DNA of 64,000 bases, from assembly GCF_963526985.1 (NCBI RefSeq), contig NZ_CAURPW010000007.1, positions 1 to 64,000 on the forward strand, read 5' to 3'. The notes beneath the pieces were generated by a model. That model saw nothing but the letters and a program-made list of their open reading frames with translations, ran no database searches and had not been told where the DNA came from. Numbering within the stretch: position 1 is the stretch's first letter; the number at the start of each line of letters is the position of its first letter. The stretch is from an uncultured Campylobacter sp. Lineage in GTDB: Bacteria; Campylobacterota; Campylobacteria; Campylobacterales; Campylobacteraceae. A program made the translations under genes and the position numbers. Positions 33,037 to 41,349 of this stretch are shown here, piece by piece.

Positions 33037-34428
33037 ATGTTTCGAGATGTTTTTTACCGCGCGAACGAGCGCTTGGACGCTTTGGGTTTTAGTACAAATT
33101 TGATAGACGGAAAAACGGCGACAAACTTGGCCCGAGCAAACGCCGCAAGCCTTGGCTTAGTAGCTCGCAAAACGGAGGCAAATTTAACTCGCGCAAATTT
33201 AACCGAGCAAAACGCGCGGACAAATTTGAGCTCAAATTTGAGAGCGAGCGAGACGGCCGCGCCAAAAACGCTCGGGTTTTGCCAAAACGCGGCAAGTCAA
33301 ATTTACGCCGAAAGCAAACGCGCTCAAACTAGCGTAAATTTGACGGCAAACGAAGCAAATTTAAGCGGATTTTCATCGGGCAAATTTAACGAAATCGCCG
33401 TGCGGGAGAGCGAACTTAGCGGCTTGCAAAGCGCAAATTTAACGCAGATAAAAACCGTCGATATCCACTCGCACTTGCTTAGCGCGGATGTGAAATTCGA
33501 CCGATTTTACGATAAGCTAGCGCTTGCGTTTTTCGCTAAAAAATTTGACATAAACAGGCGCGAGCTTATAAAAAACGGCTTTGAGGGCTACAAAAGCAAC
33601 TTCGCGCGGCTGATAAAAAGCTCGAATTTCGTCCAAAAGTCCGTGGTTTTCGGCGTCGATGCGAAATTTGACGAGAGCGGAAACCTCGTGCACAAGGACA
33701 AAACCGTCTGCGCCTCAAACGAGGATGTTTTTGCCTTTTGCGAGCAAAATCCAAACAAGGTCGTTCCGTTTTTTAGCGTAAATCCAAACCGCAAAGACGC
33801 GCTAAATTTGATCGAAAAATACCACAAAATGGGCTTTAAGGGCGGCAAACTACTGCACTCGTACTGGGAGACGGATCTAAACGACAAGCGCTACGAGCCC
33901 TATTTTAGGCTACTTAGCGAGCTTGGGCTACCGCTTGTTATCCACGTGGGCAACGAAAGCTCGCTCGCCTCAAACAAGGCGCTTGAGGGCATCGAGCAGC
34001 TAAAATCTCCGCTAAATCTTGGTTGCCGCATCGTCTGCGCTCACATGGGCGCTTCAAGCGACGGCGCTTTCACGGCGCTTTCTAGGGACCCAGAAAAATT
34101 CGGCGCAAATTACTTCACGCTACTTGGCTGGCTACGCGAATTTGACGGGCTTTACGCCGACGTCTCGGCGCTACTTTGCATAAACAAGGCCCGTATCCTG
34201 CCGCATCTAAAAACCCAAACCCAAATCCACGACAAAATCCTTTTTGGCACCGATTTTCCCGTGCCTTTTAGCGTGATTTTAAGCAGCTACGACCTGCCGT
34301 TTCGCGATCGGCTGGCGCTAAACCGCATCCAAAATCCGCTCGATCGCTACGTGCGCGCGATGAGTTTGTATTTTGGCGAGGATTCGCCGATTTTTAGTAA
34401 CTATAAAAAGATTTTGGGGGAGATTTGA
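33037..34428 (+). CDS. amidohydrolase-family protein with a low-complexity N-terminal insert
   Basis: A TIM-barrel metal hydrolase of the amidohydrolase_2 type. The metal-binding HXH is DIHSHLL (His144, His146); LVIHVGNE, CAHMGAS and the final FGTDFPVP aspartate complete the site. Residues 22-137 are unlike the family: a run rich in Ala, Asn, Leu and Thr with repeated ANLT, TNLS and ANLS. Without this the length would be about 345, normal for the family. The start ATG follows AAGGAG, so the insert is translated. Substrate unknown. Confidence 0.85.
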   Translation: MFRDVFYRANERLDALGFSTNLIDGKTATNLARANAASLGLVARKTEANLTRANLTEQNARTNLSSNLRASETAAPKTLGFCQNAASQIYAESKRAQTSVNLTANEANLSGFSSGKFNEIAVRESELSGLQSANLTQIKTVDIHSHLLSADVKFDRFYDKLALAFFAKKFDINRRELIKNGFEGYKSNFARLIKSSNFVQKSVVFGVDAKFDESGNLVHKDKTVCASNEDVFAFCEQNPNKVVPFFSVNPNRKDALNLIEKYHKMGFKGGKLLHSYWETDLNDKRYEPYFRLLSELGLPLVIHVGNESSLASNKALEGIEQLKSPLNLGCRIVCAHMGASSDGAFTALSRDPEKFGANYFTLLGWLREFDGLYADVSALLCINKARILPHLKTQTQIHDKILFGTDFPVPFSVILSSYDLPFRDRLALNRIQNPLDRYVRAMSLYFGEDSPIFSNYKKILGEI

Positions 34429-34631
34429 GCTTGGATTTGGGTGCAAATTTAATAGTGGGTGTGCAAATTTGAGCGCAGCTGGTAAAATTTGCATGTATTT
34501 TGACGGCGTAGCTTAAATTTCAACTTTTAAGTGCATAAAAAGCAAATTTAAGCCGCCGCCTTAAGATAAATTTTGCTAATTTGCTTGGTTCGGCGTTGAG
34601 TTTTTATTTTCTGCTTCGTCTTTGTATTTAT

Positions 34632-35182
34632 TTATAGTTTTTTGTATTTTTCGGCTTCTTTTTTGCCCGAGTCTAGCCATCTTTCAAATTCACGCGAAGT
34701 GAGTCTCCTGCGATCGTCTATCGGTTTGCCGCTCGCGTCAAGGTCGGCTCTACGCACTCTACAGCTAAAATTTTCCGACGCTTTTTGCGGATCCTTGGCA
34801 TCTAAAAGACAAAAGCTTAAATTCGGCTTGCGTATATTTAAAATCGCGTTCGCGCATCTGCGCGGGCCCACTATCGGCTCGGCACCTTTAAGCGGCCAAA
34901 GCGAGCGCACGAGCACCCCGCCGTAAACCTTTTCCGTGCTCTCAAAACAGATATCAAAACCGTACCTATGAAAAAATATGTCGCCAGCACTCGATGTTCG
35001 TTTGTAGGTATTTTTATCTGCGTTCGTATACGTCTCAATCTCTGCAAAAGCAAATTGTTTGCCTGCAACCTCTAGCACATAGTTTTCCAGCAATCGCGCA
35101 TAAAATTTTCTATCTTTTCTTGGGTCGCCTTATTTGGGTCTAAACGAGAAAAAATTTCTTTCATTTTTTGATCGCCTTGCAT
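34632..35182 (-). pseudogene. probable frameshifted gene of unknown family
   Basis: The downstream frame (34632-35093, 153 residues from TTG) has no ribosome site. A short frame at 35072-35182 begins with ATG after AGGAG and reads MQGDQKMKEIFSRLDPNKA, ending in ENFMRDC where the +1 frame continues LENYVLEVAGKQF. Joining them near 35091 gives one protein of about 184 residues. Features FFHRYGFDICFE, YGGVLVRSL and VGPRRCANAIL faintly recall the methylpurine-DNA glycosylase pattern, but this is weak. A one-base insertion explains the break. Confidence 0.6.
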
Positions 35183-35303
35183 TTTTACTCCTATTTTTTA
35201 TTTTACGCTCAATAACAAATTAAAGTCCCGCTTTATCGAGGTCGCGCTAAATTTGATTATTTTTTAAATTACTTAAATTCGACGCTAAATTTAAAGCGAC
35301 AAA

Positions 35304-36230
35304 CTACCACCTGCCGCTAGCTCCGCCGCCGCCAAAGCCTCCGCCGCCTCCGCTAAATCCGCCCCCCGAGCTTGCGCCTCCGCCAAAGCCGCCGCCTCCG
35401 GAGTAGCCTGAGCCTCCCGAATTTGAGCCGGAGCCGGGTTTTATATTTTTAGTCGCGTATAAAAATAGAGCAAAAAGCGCGAACATAACCACGCCTCTAA
35501 GGGCAAAATCTTCTATACTAAACGCTCCCGCGACGACGGCTGAGGTAAAGCCCGATAAAACCGCACAAACCCCGATACGCACGAGCGCCGCGCCCAAAAT
35601 CCCCGACGCGAACAGTAGCGCCATGCCGGCTATTATCCCGTAAGCCTCTACAGGCGTTTCGTCCTCTTTGTCTAGCTGCCGTTTTACGCTCTCGTCGCCC
35701 TCAAGCACGGCTAAAATCTTTTGCGCGCCGATCTTTACGCCGCCTTCTATATCGCCTTTTTTAAATTCGGGGATAACGTAGCGGTTTATGATAACGCCGC
35801 AAAGAGCGTCCGTTAGCACGCCTTCTAGGCCGTAGCCGACCTCGATACGCACCTGCTTGTCGTTTGGCGCGACTACTAGCAGCGCGCCGTTATCTTTGCC
35901 TTTTTGCCCGATACCCCAGCGTCTGCCAAGCTCTAGCGAATACTCCTCTATCGCCCTGCCGCCCAGCGACTGGGTCGTTACGATAACTAGCTGATTGGTC
36001 GTATTGTTTTCGTGAGCGGCGAGCGCGGTTTCAAGCTCTCGTTTTGCCGCAGGGCTTAAAACGCCGGCTTGATCGACTACCCTACCGCTTAGAGCCGGGA
36101 TGTCGCCGCTTTTTTCGCTTATTTTAGCGGGCGCGTTTTGCTCGCTTAGCGTCTGCCGGGCCGATAAATTTAGCGTAAAGAGCCCGCAAATCGTGCAAAC
36201 GCAAAATAAAGCGGATAAAACGCGTTTCAT
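35304..36230 (-). CDS. TPM-domain membrane protein (YgcG family)
   Basis: The ATG at 36230 opens a signal peptide (MKRVLSALFCVCTICGLF). A TPM phosphatase-like domain follows (VVDQAGVLSPAAKREL, GRRWGIGQKGKDNGALLVV, VEVGYGLEG-type segment). Two or three membrane helices come next, then a Gly/Ser-rich tail (FGGGASSGGGFSGGGGG) ending ASGRW. This order is standard for the YgcG/TPM family. The gene follows lemA by 4 bases; LemA and TPM proteins are commonly paired, with unclear function. Confidence 0.9.
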   Translation of the reverse strand: MKRVLSALFCVCTICGLFTLNLSARQTLSEQNAPAKISEKSGDIPALSGRVVDQAGVLSPAAKRELETALAAHENNTTNQLVIVTTQSLGGRAIEEYSLELGRRWGIGQKGKDNGALLVVAPNDKQVRIEVGYGLEGVLTDALCGVIINRYVIPEFKKGDIEGGVKIGAQKILAVLEGDESVKRQLDKEDETPVEAYGIIAGMALLFASGILGAALVRIGVCAVLSGFTSAVVAGAFSIEDFALRGVVMFALFALFLYATKNIKPGSGSNSGGSGYSGGGGFGGGASSGGGFSGGGGGFGGGGASGRW

Positions 36231-36234
36231 CGGC

Positions 36235-36828
36235 TTACTTGGCAAAAGAAACTTCAGGCGCGCTTTGCTCGGTAACGCTCGCCTCAAACGTAGCGCGCGG
36301 TTTTAGCTCTGGATATAAGGCGGCGGCGATAAATTTACCAGGGATTTTACGCAGCGCGACGTTATAGTCTTTGACCGCTTCAATATAGTCCTTTCTAGCT
36401 ACCGAGATGCGATTTTCGGTGCCTTCTAGCTGACTTTGCAAGGCTAGAAAATTTTGATCGGCCTTTAGCTGAGGGTAGCTTTCGCTAATAGCCATCAGGC
36501 GAGACAGCGCGCCGCCCAGGCTATTTTGCGCGGCCTCAAACTCTTTTAGCTTAGCCGGATCGTCTATAGAGCTAACGTCGATCGTTACGGCAGAGGCTTT
36601 GCTTCTAGCTTCGGTTACTTCTTTAAACACGCTCTGCTCGTGGCTAGCGTAACCCTGAACGGTTTTAACGAGATTTGGGATCAAATCGGCTCTGCGTTTG
36701 TATTGGTTTTGCACTTGGCTCCACTTTTCCTTGACTGTTTCATCAAGCACGGGAAATTCGTTAGCGTATTTCATCGCTACCCCGGCTAGGAGGAGGATAA
36801 CTGCTAAAAAGACGAGTAAATTTTTCAC
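36235..36828 (-). CDS. lemA: LemA family protein
   Basis: A 197-residue protein with one N-terminal helix (LLVFLAVILLLAGVAM) and a helical-bundle body. The family signature is clear in EKWSQVQNQYKRRADLIPNL, then VKTVQGYASHE and RKDYIEAVKDYN. LemA proteins sit in the inner membrane with unknown biochemical role. It is followed closely by the TPM gene on the same strand. AGGAATAG upstream serves as a ribosome site. Confidence 0.93.
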   Translation of the reverse strand: MKNLLVFLAVILLLAGVAMKYANEFPVLDETVKEKWSQVQNQYKRRADLIPNLVKTVQGYASHEQSVFKEVTEARSKASAVTIDVSSIDDPAKLKEFEAAQNSLGGALSRLMAISESYPQLKADQNFLALQSQLEGTENRISVARKDYIEAVKDYNVALRKIPGKFIAAALYPELKPRATFEASVTEQSAPEVSFAK

Positions 36829-37434
36829 GGCTATTCCTTTTTTTTAAATATAAACGCGATTATAGCCGTTTAACGCTTATTTGCCCTTAATGCAAATTCG
36901 TTTTAGCCCTGTGCGCGAGCGGTCAGGCTAAATTTGCTCGCCTCGGCTAAATTTAGGTCTACCGTATTAGCAATTTTAAGGCGATTTACCGCTTTAAATT
37001 TAAGCGCCTTTAGGGCTGTTATTTTGCAAATTTAATCATTGGCAAAAGGGCCGAATTTAGAGTTTTTTAGATTTTTATTTACTCTAGGCGCAAATTTAAG
37101 CGGACGAAATTTGAAGATAATAGCCGCAAATTCGCCTGCTAAATTTCAAATTTGACGAATTCTCGCCAAATACGCAAAAACCAAAACGGCAAAATCGCGC
37201 CGCCGTAAATTTAACTCTCCTAAATTTAACATAACACCGCCAAAGCCGACTAAAATCTACGCCAAAAGCCCAAATAAAACTATAACAAATTTATCAAAAA
37301 GTTACGTTTGATAAATTTAGTTTCGATACGTAACACCTATCGCCTAAAATAAAAATATAAAAATAAATTTAAATAAAAATTTTTTCTAGGAGAGTTAATA
37401 TTCAACTACAAAAATTTGACGAATAGGAGCCAAA
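36829..37434. other. 606-base divergent spacer before gdhA
   Basis: No gene is seen. The stretch is packed with AAATTT words in both orientations and becomes very A+T rich near gdhA. It contains the long palindrome described at 37287-37318 and another pair, GTTACGT (37301-37307) with ACGTAAC (37328-37334), overlapping it. These may be alternative operator structures for gdhA. Confidence 0.6.
37287..37318. promoter_or_regulatory. palindrome upstream of gdhA
   Basis: AAATTTATCAAA and TTTGATAAATTT are perfect 12-base arms with an 8-base spacer AAGTTACG. The centre is about 132 bases before the gdhA start. Length and symmetry fit a dimeric regulator site, but I know no matching regulator. Confidence 0.55.
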
Positions 37435-38793
37435 ATGAGCGAGTACATCGAAAAAACGATGGAGTGGATAAAAAAGACCAATCCGGGTCAAGGCGTCTTT
37501 GTCCAGGCTGCGACCGAGGTGCTAAACAGCCTCGAGCCGCTTATAAAAAAAGAGAGCAAGTACCAAAAACACGCGATCCTAGAGCGCATCGTCATCCCTG
37601 AGCGCACGGTGATATTTCGCGTCACGTACACGGACGACGACGGCAGACTGCAGGTAAATAACGGCTACCGCGTGCAGTTTAACTCAGCCGTCGGTCCATA
37701 CAAGGGCGGTCTAAGGCTCCACCCTAGCGTGGATCTTGGCGTGCTAAAATTTCTAGGATTTGAGCAAATTTTTAAAAACTCGCTCACGGGCGTAAATATC
37801 GGCGGCGCAAAAGGCGGCAGCACCTTTGATCCAAAAGGCAAGAGCGAGGGCGAGATAATGCGCTTTTGCCAAGCATTTATGAGCGAGCTTTACCGCCATA
37901 TCGGCAACACCGTGGACGTGCCCGCAGGCGACATCGGCGTGGGCGCGCGCGAGATCGGATATATGTTTGGGCAGTATAAAAAGCTCACGGGCAGGTTTGA
38001 CGGCATACTAACGGGCAAAGGGCTAAACTGGGGCGGTAGCCTAGCGCGCACGGAGGCGACCGGATACGGACTGGTTTATTTCACGCAAAATATGCTGCAA
38101 AAAGCGGGCCTGGGACTAGAGGGCAAAAAGTGCAGCATAAGCGGTAGCGGAAACGTCGCCATCTACACGGTAGAAAAGCTCTATCAAGTAGGCGCGCTGC
38201 CTATCACGGTTTCTGATTCAAATGGATATGTTTACGACGCAGAGGGCATCGATCTAGCCGTGCTTAAAGAGCTAAAAGAAGTAAAACGCGCTCGCCTTAG
38301 CGAATACACTAAATTTAGACCAAACGCAAAATATATAAGCGTAAGCGAGTACAAAGAGGGCAGAAACGGCGTGTGGGACGTGCCGTGCGACGGGGCGTTT
38401 CCGTGCGCGACGCAAAACGAGCTTCACCTAGCTGACATAAAAGTGCTTTATGCTAACGGCTGCCGCTTCGTGGCTGAGGGGGCAAATATGCCAAGCACGC
38501 TTGATGCGATAAATTTCATGCTAGCGCAAAAGGATTTTTACTTCGCTCCGGCAAAGGCGGCAAACGCGGGCGGCGTGGGCACGTCAGGCCTAGAAATGAT
38601 GCAAAACGCCGGCATGACCGCGTGGAGCTTTGAAAAGGTCGATCACAGACTGCACGGCATCATGAATCACATCTTCGAGCTTAGCTACGAGACTAGCAAG
38701 GAGTTTGGCGACGAGGGAAATCTGGTGCTTGGCTCAAATATCGCGGGCTTTCGCAAGGTGGCCGATGCGATGATAGATCAGGGATACGTGTAA
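37435..38793 (+). CDS. gdhA: glutamate dehydrogenase (NADP-type, hexameric)
   Basis: Interconverts 2-oxoglutarate plus ammonia and glutamate. The 452-residue length matches the hexameric NADP enzyme. PYKGGLRLHPSV holds the catalytic lysine region and GGAKGGSTFDPKGKSE is the family signature. The nucleotide loop is SGSGNVAIYT. The ATG follows AGGAGCC. It stands alone between a long palindromic spacer and a terminator. C. jejuni lacks a close syntenic copy as far as I recall, while larger campylobacters have it. Confidence 0.96.
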   Translation: MSEYIEKTMEWIKKTNPGQGVFVQAATEVLNSLEPLIKKESKYQKHAILERIVIPERTVIFRVTYTDDDGRLQVNNGYRVQFNSAVGPYKGGLRLHPSVDLGVLKFLGFEQIFKNSLTGVNIGGAKGGSTFDPKGKSEGEIMRFCQAFMSELYRHIGNTVDVPAGDIGVGAREIGYMFGQYKKLTGRFDGILTGKGLNWGGSLARTEATGYGLVYFTQNMLQKAGLGLEGKKCSISGSGNVAIYTVEKLYQVGALPITVSDSNGYVYDAEGIDLAVLKELKEVKRARLSEYTKFRPNAKYISVSEYKEGRNGVWDVPCDGAFPCATQNELHLADIKVLYANGCRFVAEGANMPSTLDAINFMLAQKDFYFAPAKAANAGGVGTSGLEMMQNAGMTAWSFEKVDHRLHGIMNHIFELSYETSKEFGDEGNLVLGSNIAGFRKVADAMIDQGYV

Positions 38794-38817
38794 ATTTGCC
38801 CTAAATTTTGGAGGGAT

Positions 38818-38859
38818 TTTGCTTCGCTTTAGCAAGACCGCTTTAACGAAGCAAATTTT
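38818..38859 (+). terminator. intrinsic terminator after gdhA
   Basis: TTTGCTTCG (38818-38826) pairs with CGAAGCAAA (38847-38855), followed by TTTT. The loop is 20 bases and may fold further. The position, 25 bases after the gdhA stop, is suitable. Confidence 0.6.
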
Positions 38860-39214
38860 AATCATTTCCGGCGCGCAACGCGGGGGAAAACAAAAGCCGC
38901 CCAAATTTGCGAGCCTTAAATTTAACGCCGATTTTACTCAAGGCGCAAACCCGCAGCCGTCAATTTTACAGAGCCGCGCCGACTAAAACCAGCCAAGGCT
39001 CGGCTAAATTTTATCGGCCTCAAATTTGAGCTAAATTTGAGAGCAAATTTTACCAAACGACGAGGCGAGCCGAAGCGATCAAATTTGCAAGGCGGGCACG
39101 CACGCCTTGCACCAGAGGTGCATAAATTTATCCGCCGTGCCGCGTATCCCTACCCGCGTTATTTTTGATTTTGCGTAGCGCAAATTTACGCCGCTGCTTG
39201 CTAGTATCTAGCGC
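38860..39214. other. spacer between convergent gdhA and ABC ATPase gene
   Basis: No gene or RNA is visible in these 355 bases. The sequence contains many AAATTT words and short inverted repeats, such as CTCAAATTTGAG at about 39020. It is followed by the end of the minus-strand ABC ATPase gene. Confidence 0.55.
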
Positions 39215-39991
39215 TCACAGCGGATGCGTCAGGCAGCACTTTCTAGTTACTTGCTCGATGTATTCCACGCTCAAATTTAGCCCGTAAAGCTTGCTTAGGT
39301 GTTCGCTCTCGATGATCTCGTCCACCGTGCCAAAAGCCACCTCGCCCCCGCCTTTAACCAGCGCCACATAGCCGCCTAAAAGTACGGCAAAATCGGGATT
39401 GTGAGTCGTTAGCACGATGGTGTAGCCTTGCTCTTTTAGCTGCTTAACTGTGCGTAGGAATTTGTACTGATTGCCAAAGTCCAGCGCCGAGGTCGGCTCG
39501 TCAAACACGATGATCTCGGGCTTTGCCGCCATCGCGCGCGCGATCGAACACATCTGCTTTTGTCCGCCGCTCATCTGAGTGATAAATTTATCCTCAAGGT
39601 GCGTGATCTCAAGCTTTGCGGTAAATTCCTTCGCGATCGCCGTGTCCTCCTCGCTAGGCCGCGCAAAGATACCCAGATGCGCCGCTCGCCCCATCGTGAT
39701 AAACTCAAGGCCCGTGTAGTCGTACTCGCAGATCTCGCTTTGAGCGACGTAGGCCATGATTTTGGCGCGCTCTTTGTTGCTAAGCTGGGCGCTATTTTTA
39801 CCGCCGAGCCAAACTTCGCCCGAGTGCGGCGCCTGCGTGCCGCTGATTAGGCTTAGCATGGTCGATTTGCCCGCGCCGTTTCGCCCCAGTATCGTTAGTA
39901 TCTCGCCCTTGCCGACGCGTAAATTTACGTTTTCTAGCCTACCCGCGCCGTTTGGATAGGCGAAATTTAGATTTTTAACCTCAAGCATCAC
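39215..39991 (-). CDS. ABC importer ATPase, metal-chelate (FecE/BtuD) type
   Basis: A 258-residue ATPase of the iron-siderophore/B12 family. Walker A is GRNGAGKS, the Q-loop is MAYVAQSE, the signature is MSGGQKQ and Walker B is IIVFDEPTSALDFGNQ. The segment FITMGRAAHLGIFARPSEED fits FecE-like and also MolC-like molybdate ATPases. The C-terminus has a CC pair and a histidine (TRKCCLTHPL), which is unusual. It overlaps the permease gene by 4 bases. Substrate is not decided by sequence. Confidence 0.92.
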   Translation of the reverse strand: MMLEVKNLNFAYPNGAGRLENVNLRVGKGEILTILGRNGAGKSTMLSLISGTQAPHSGEVWLGGKNSAQLSNKERAKIMAYVAQSEICEYDYTGLEFITMGRAAHLGIFARPSEEDTAIAKEFTAKLEITHLEDKFITQMSGGQKQMCSIARAMAAKPEIIVFDEPTSALDFGNQYKFLRTVKQLKEQGYTIVLTTHNPDFAVLLGGYVALVKGGGEVAFGTVDEIIESEHLSKLYGLNLSVEYIEQVTRKCCLTHPL

Positions 39992-40995
39992 GCAACCTTT
40001 TTATTTCGCCAGAGTACCCAGACGAAAAATATCGTGCCGATAAAGCCCGTAAGTACGCCCAGAGGCACCTCGCTCACGCTGATTGTGCGCGCTAGGGTAT
40101 CTACGAATAGCAAAAATATCGCCCCCATAAATATACTAGCAGGCAGGCTACGGGCGTTGTTCGCGCCTACTAGCATGCGCGCCAGGTGAGGCATCAGCAG
40201 TCCAACCCACGCCACGATACCGCTCACGCACACGCTGCATGCCGTTAGAAGCGTCGCGCAGACGATGATGACGCCGCGCTCGAGCGTTACGTTTACGCCC
40301 AGCCTCGCCGCGCTCTCGTCGCCTAGCGAAAGCAAATTTATCCTCCAGCTCATCGCTACGAGCAGCACTGCGCAGGCTATCATCACGGGCGCGATAAATT
40401 TAAGATTATCCGCATCGATCTTAGCTAGGCTGCCTAGCTGCCAGTAAACGATGTCGGGTAGCTTGGTCTCGGGATCGGCGACGTATTTTAAAAAGCCGAT
40501 AACGGAAGCCATCAGACCGCTAACGATGATACCTGATAGCACCAGCATCAGCGTGCTAGAGCGCCCCATCAGACGCGGTATGGATAGCGTCATGCCTACG
40601 GCCGCAAGCCCGCAGACGAAGGCTAACGCCTGCACCCAAAAAAGAGGCATATCAAACATAATCGCAAGCGCGGCTCCCACGCAAGCGCCCGCCGAAACGC
40701 CAAGCAGATCGGGGCTAACTAGCTGGTTGCGAAAGACGCCCTGATACGCCGCTCCGCTGATGCTAAGCGCGGCTCCGACGAGGATGGCTGCTATGATGCG
40801 CGGTATGCGGATATTTTCGACGACGTTTTGGATATTTGCCGCGACGTCCGTCTGCACGCCGAAAAAGCCGCCGATCACGCTAAGCACGTCAGATGGCGCC
40901 ACGTAAAATCTGCCCACGCCAAGCGCTATCACGCCGCAAAGAGCGGTCAGCGCTGCTAGCAAAATCAGCGCGAATTTAAAACTCATATTTTTCAT
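39988..40995 (-). CDS. ABC importer permease, FecCD/BtuC type
   Basis: The start is the ATG at 40995 after TAGGAGAAAG; the longer frame adds 19 unlikely residues. The 335-residue product has about ten membrane helices and the family segments GAALSISGAAYQGVFRNQL and the cytoplasmic coupling loop (GDESAARLGVNV). GIVAWVGLLMPHLARMLVG is also characteristic. It overlaps the ATPase gene by 4 bases and is 355 bases downstream of the esterase gene. Confidence 0.93.
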   Translation of the reverse strand: MKNMSFKFALILLAALTALCGVIALGVGRFYVAPSDVLSVIGGFFGVQTDVAANIQNVVENIRIPRIIAAILVGAALSISGAAYQGVFRNQLVSPDLLGVSAGACVGAALAIMFDMPLFWVQALAFVCGLAAVGMTLSIPRLMGRSSTLMLVLSGIIVSGLMASVIGFLKYVADPETKLPDIVYWQLGSLAKIDADNLKFIAPVMIACAVLLVAMSWRINLLSLGDESAARLGVNVTLERGVIIVCATLLTACSVCVSGIVAWVGLLMPHLARMLVGANNARSLPASIFMGAIFLLFVDTLARTISVSEVPLGVLTGFIGTIFFVWVLWRNKKVA

Positions 40996-41349
40996 CTTTC
41001 TCCTAAAATAAAATCTCCGCCCGCGGTAGCCCCACTCGAAAATCGCTCGCAAAAGGGCTAAATTCGCCTTACCGCTAACTTGGCGAGCGAAGCTTTTGTT
41101 TATTATTTGCGATCGCTGCTAAAACAGCGAGAAAAAGGCGGTTTTGTTTGCGATCCAGATAATCCGCACCAAGCGCCGAATTTATGCCGCTTGGGTCAAA
41201 TTTACCCGCCGTTTTGCGTTTAAGGCTTGGGGCTAACGATAAATTTGAGCTAAGCACCCCTTACCGCGTTATCAAATTTAAATATAACGTTTCCGCAAAT
41301 TTTTGCTGCGCCAAATTTAAACGAAAGCTTCCGCCGCGTCAAATTTAAG
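40996..41349. other. spacer inside the importer locus
   Basis: No convincing gene is visible in these 354 bases between the esterase stop and the permease start. A 60-codon frame at 41075-41257 has ordinary low-complexity content and no ribosome site. The gap suggests either a second promoter for the permease and ATPase genes or a lost gene. Confidence 0.5.

Noticed and set aside
33100..33450. CRISPR-like or tandem repeat array
   Set aside because: Words recur but spacing and flanks are irregular, and the segment is translated in frame with a real gene.
41075..41257. 60-codon frame between esterase and permease genes
   Set aside because: No ribosome site and low-information sequence; kept only as part of the spacer note.
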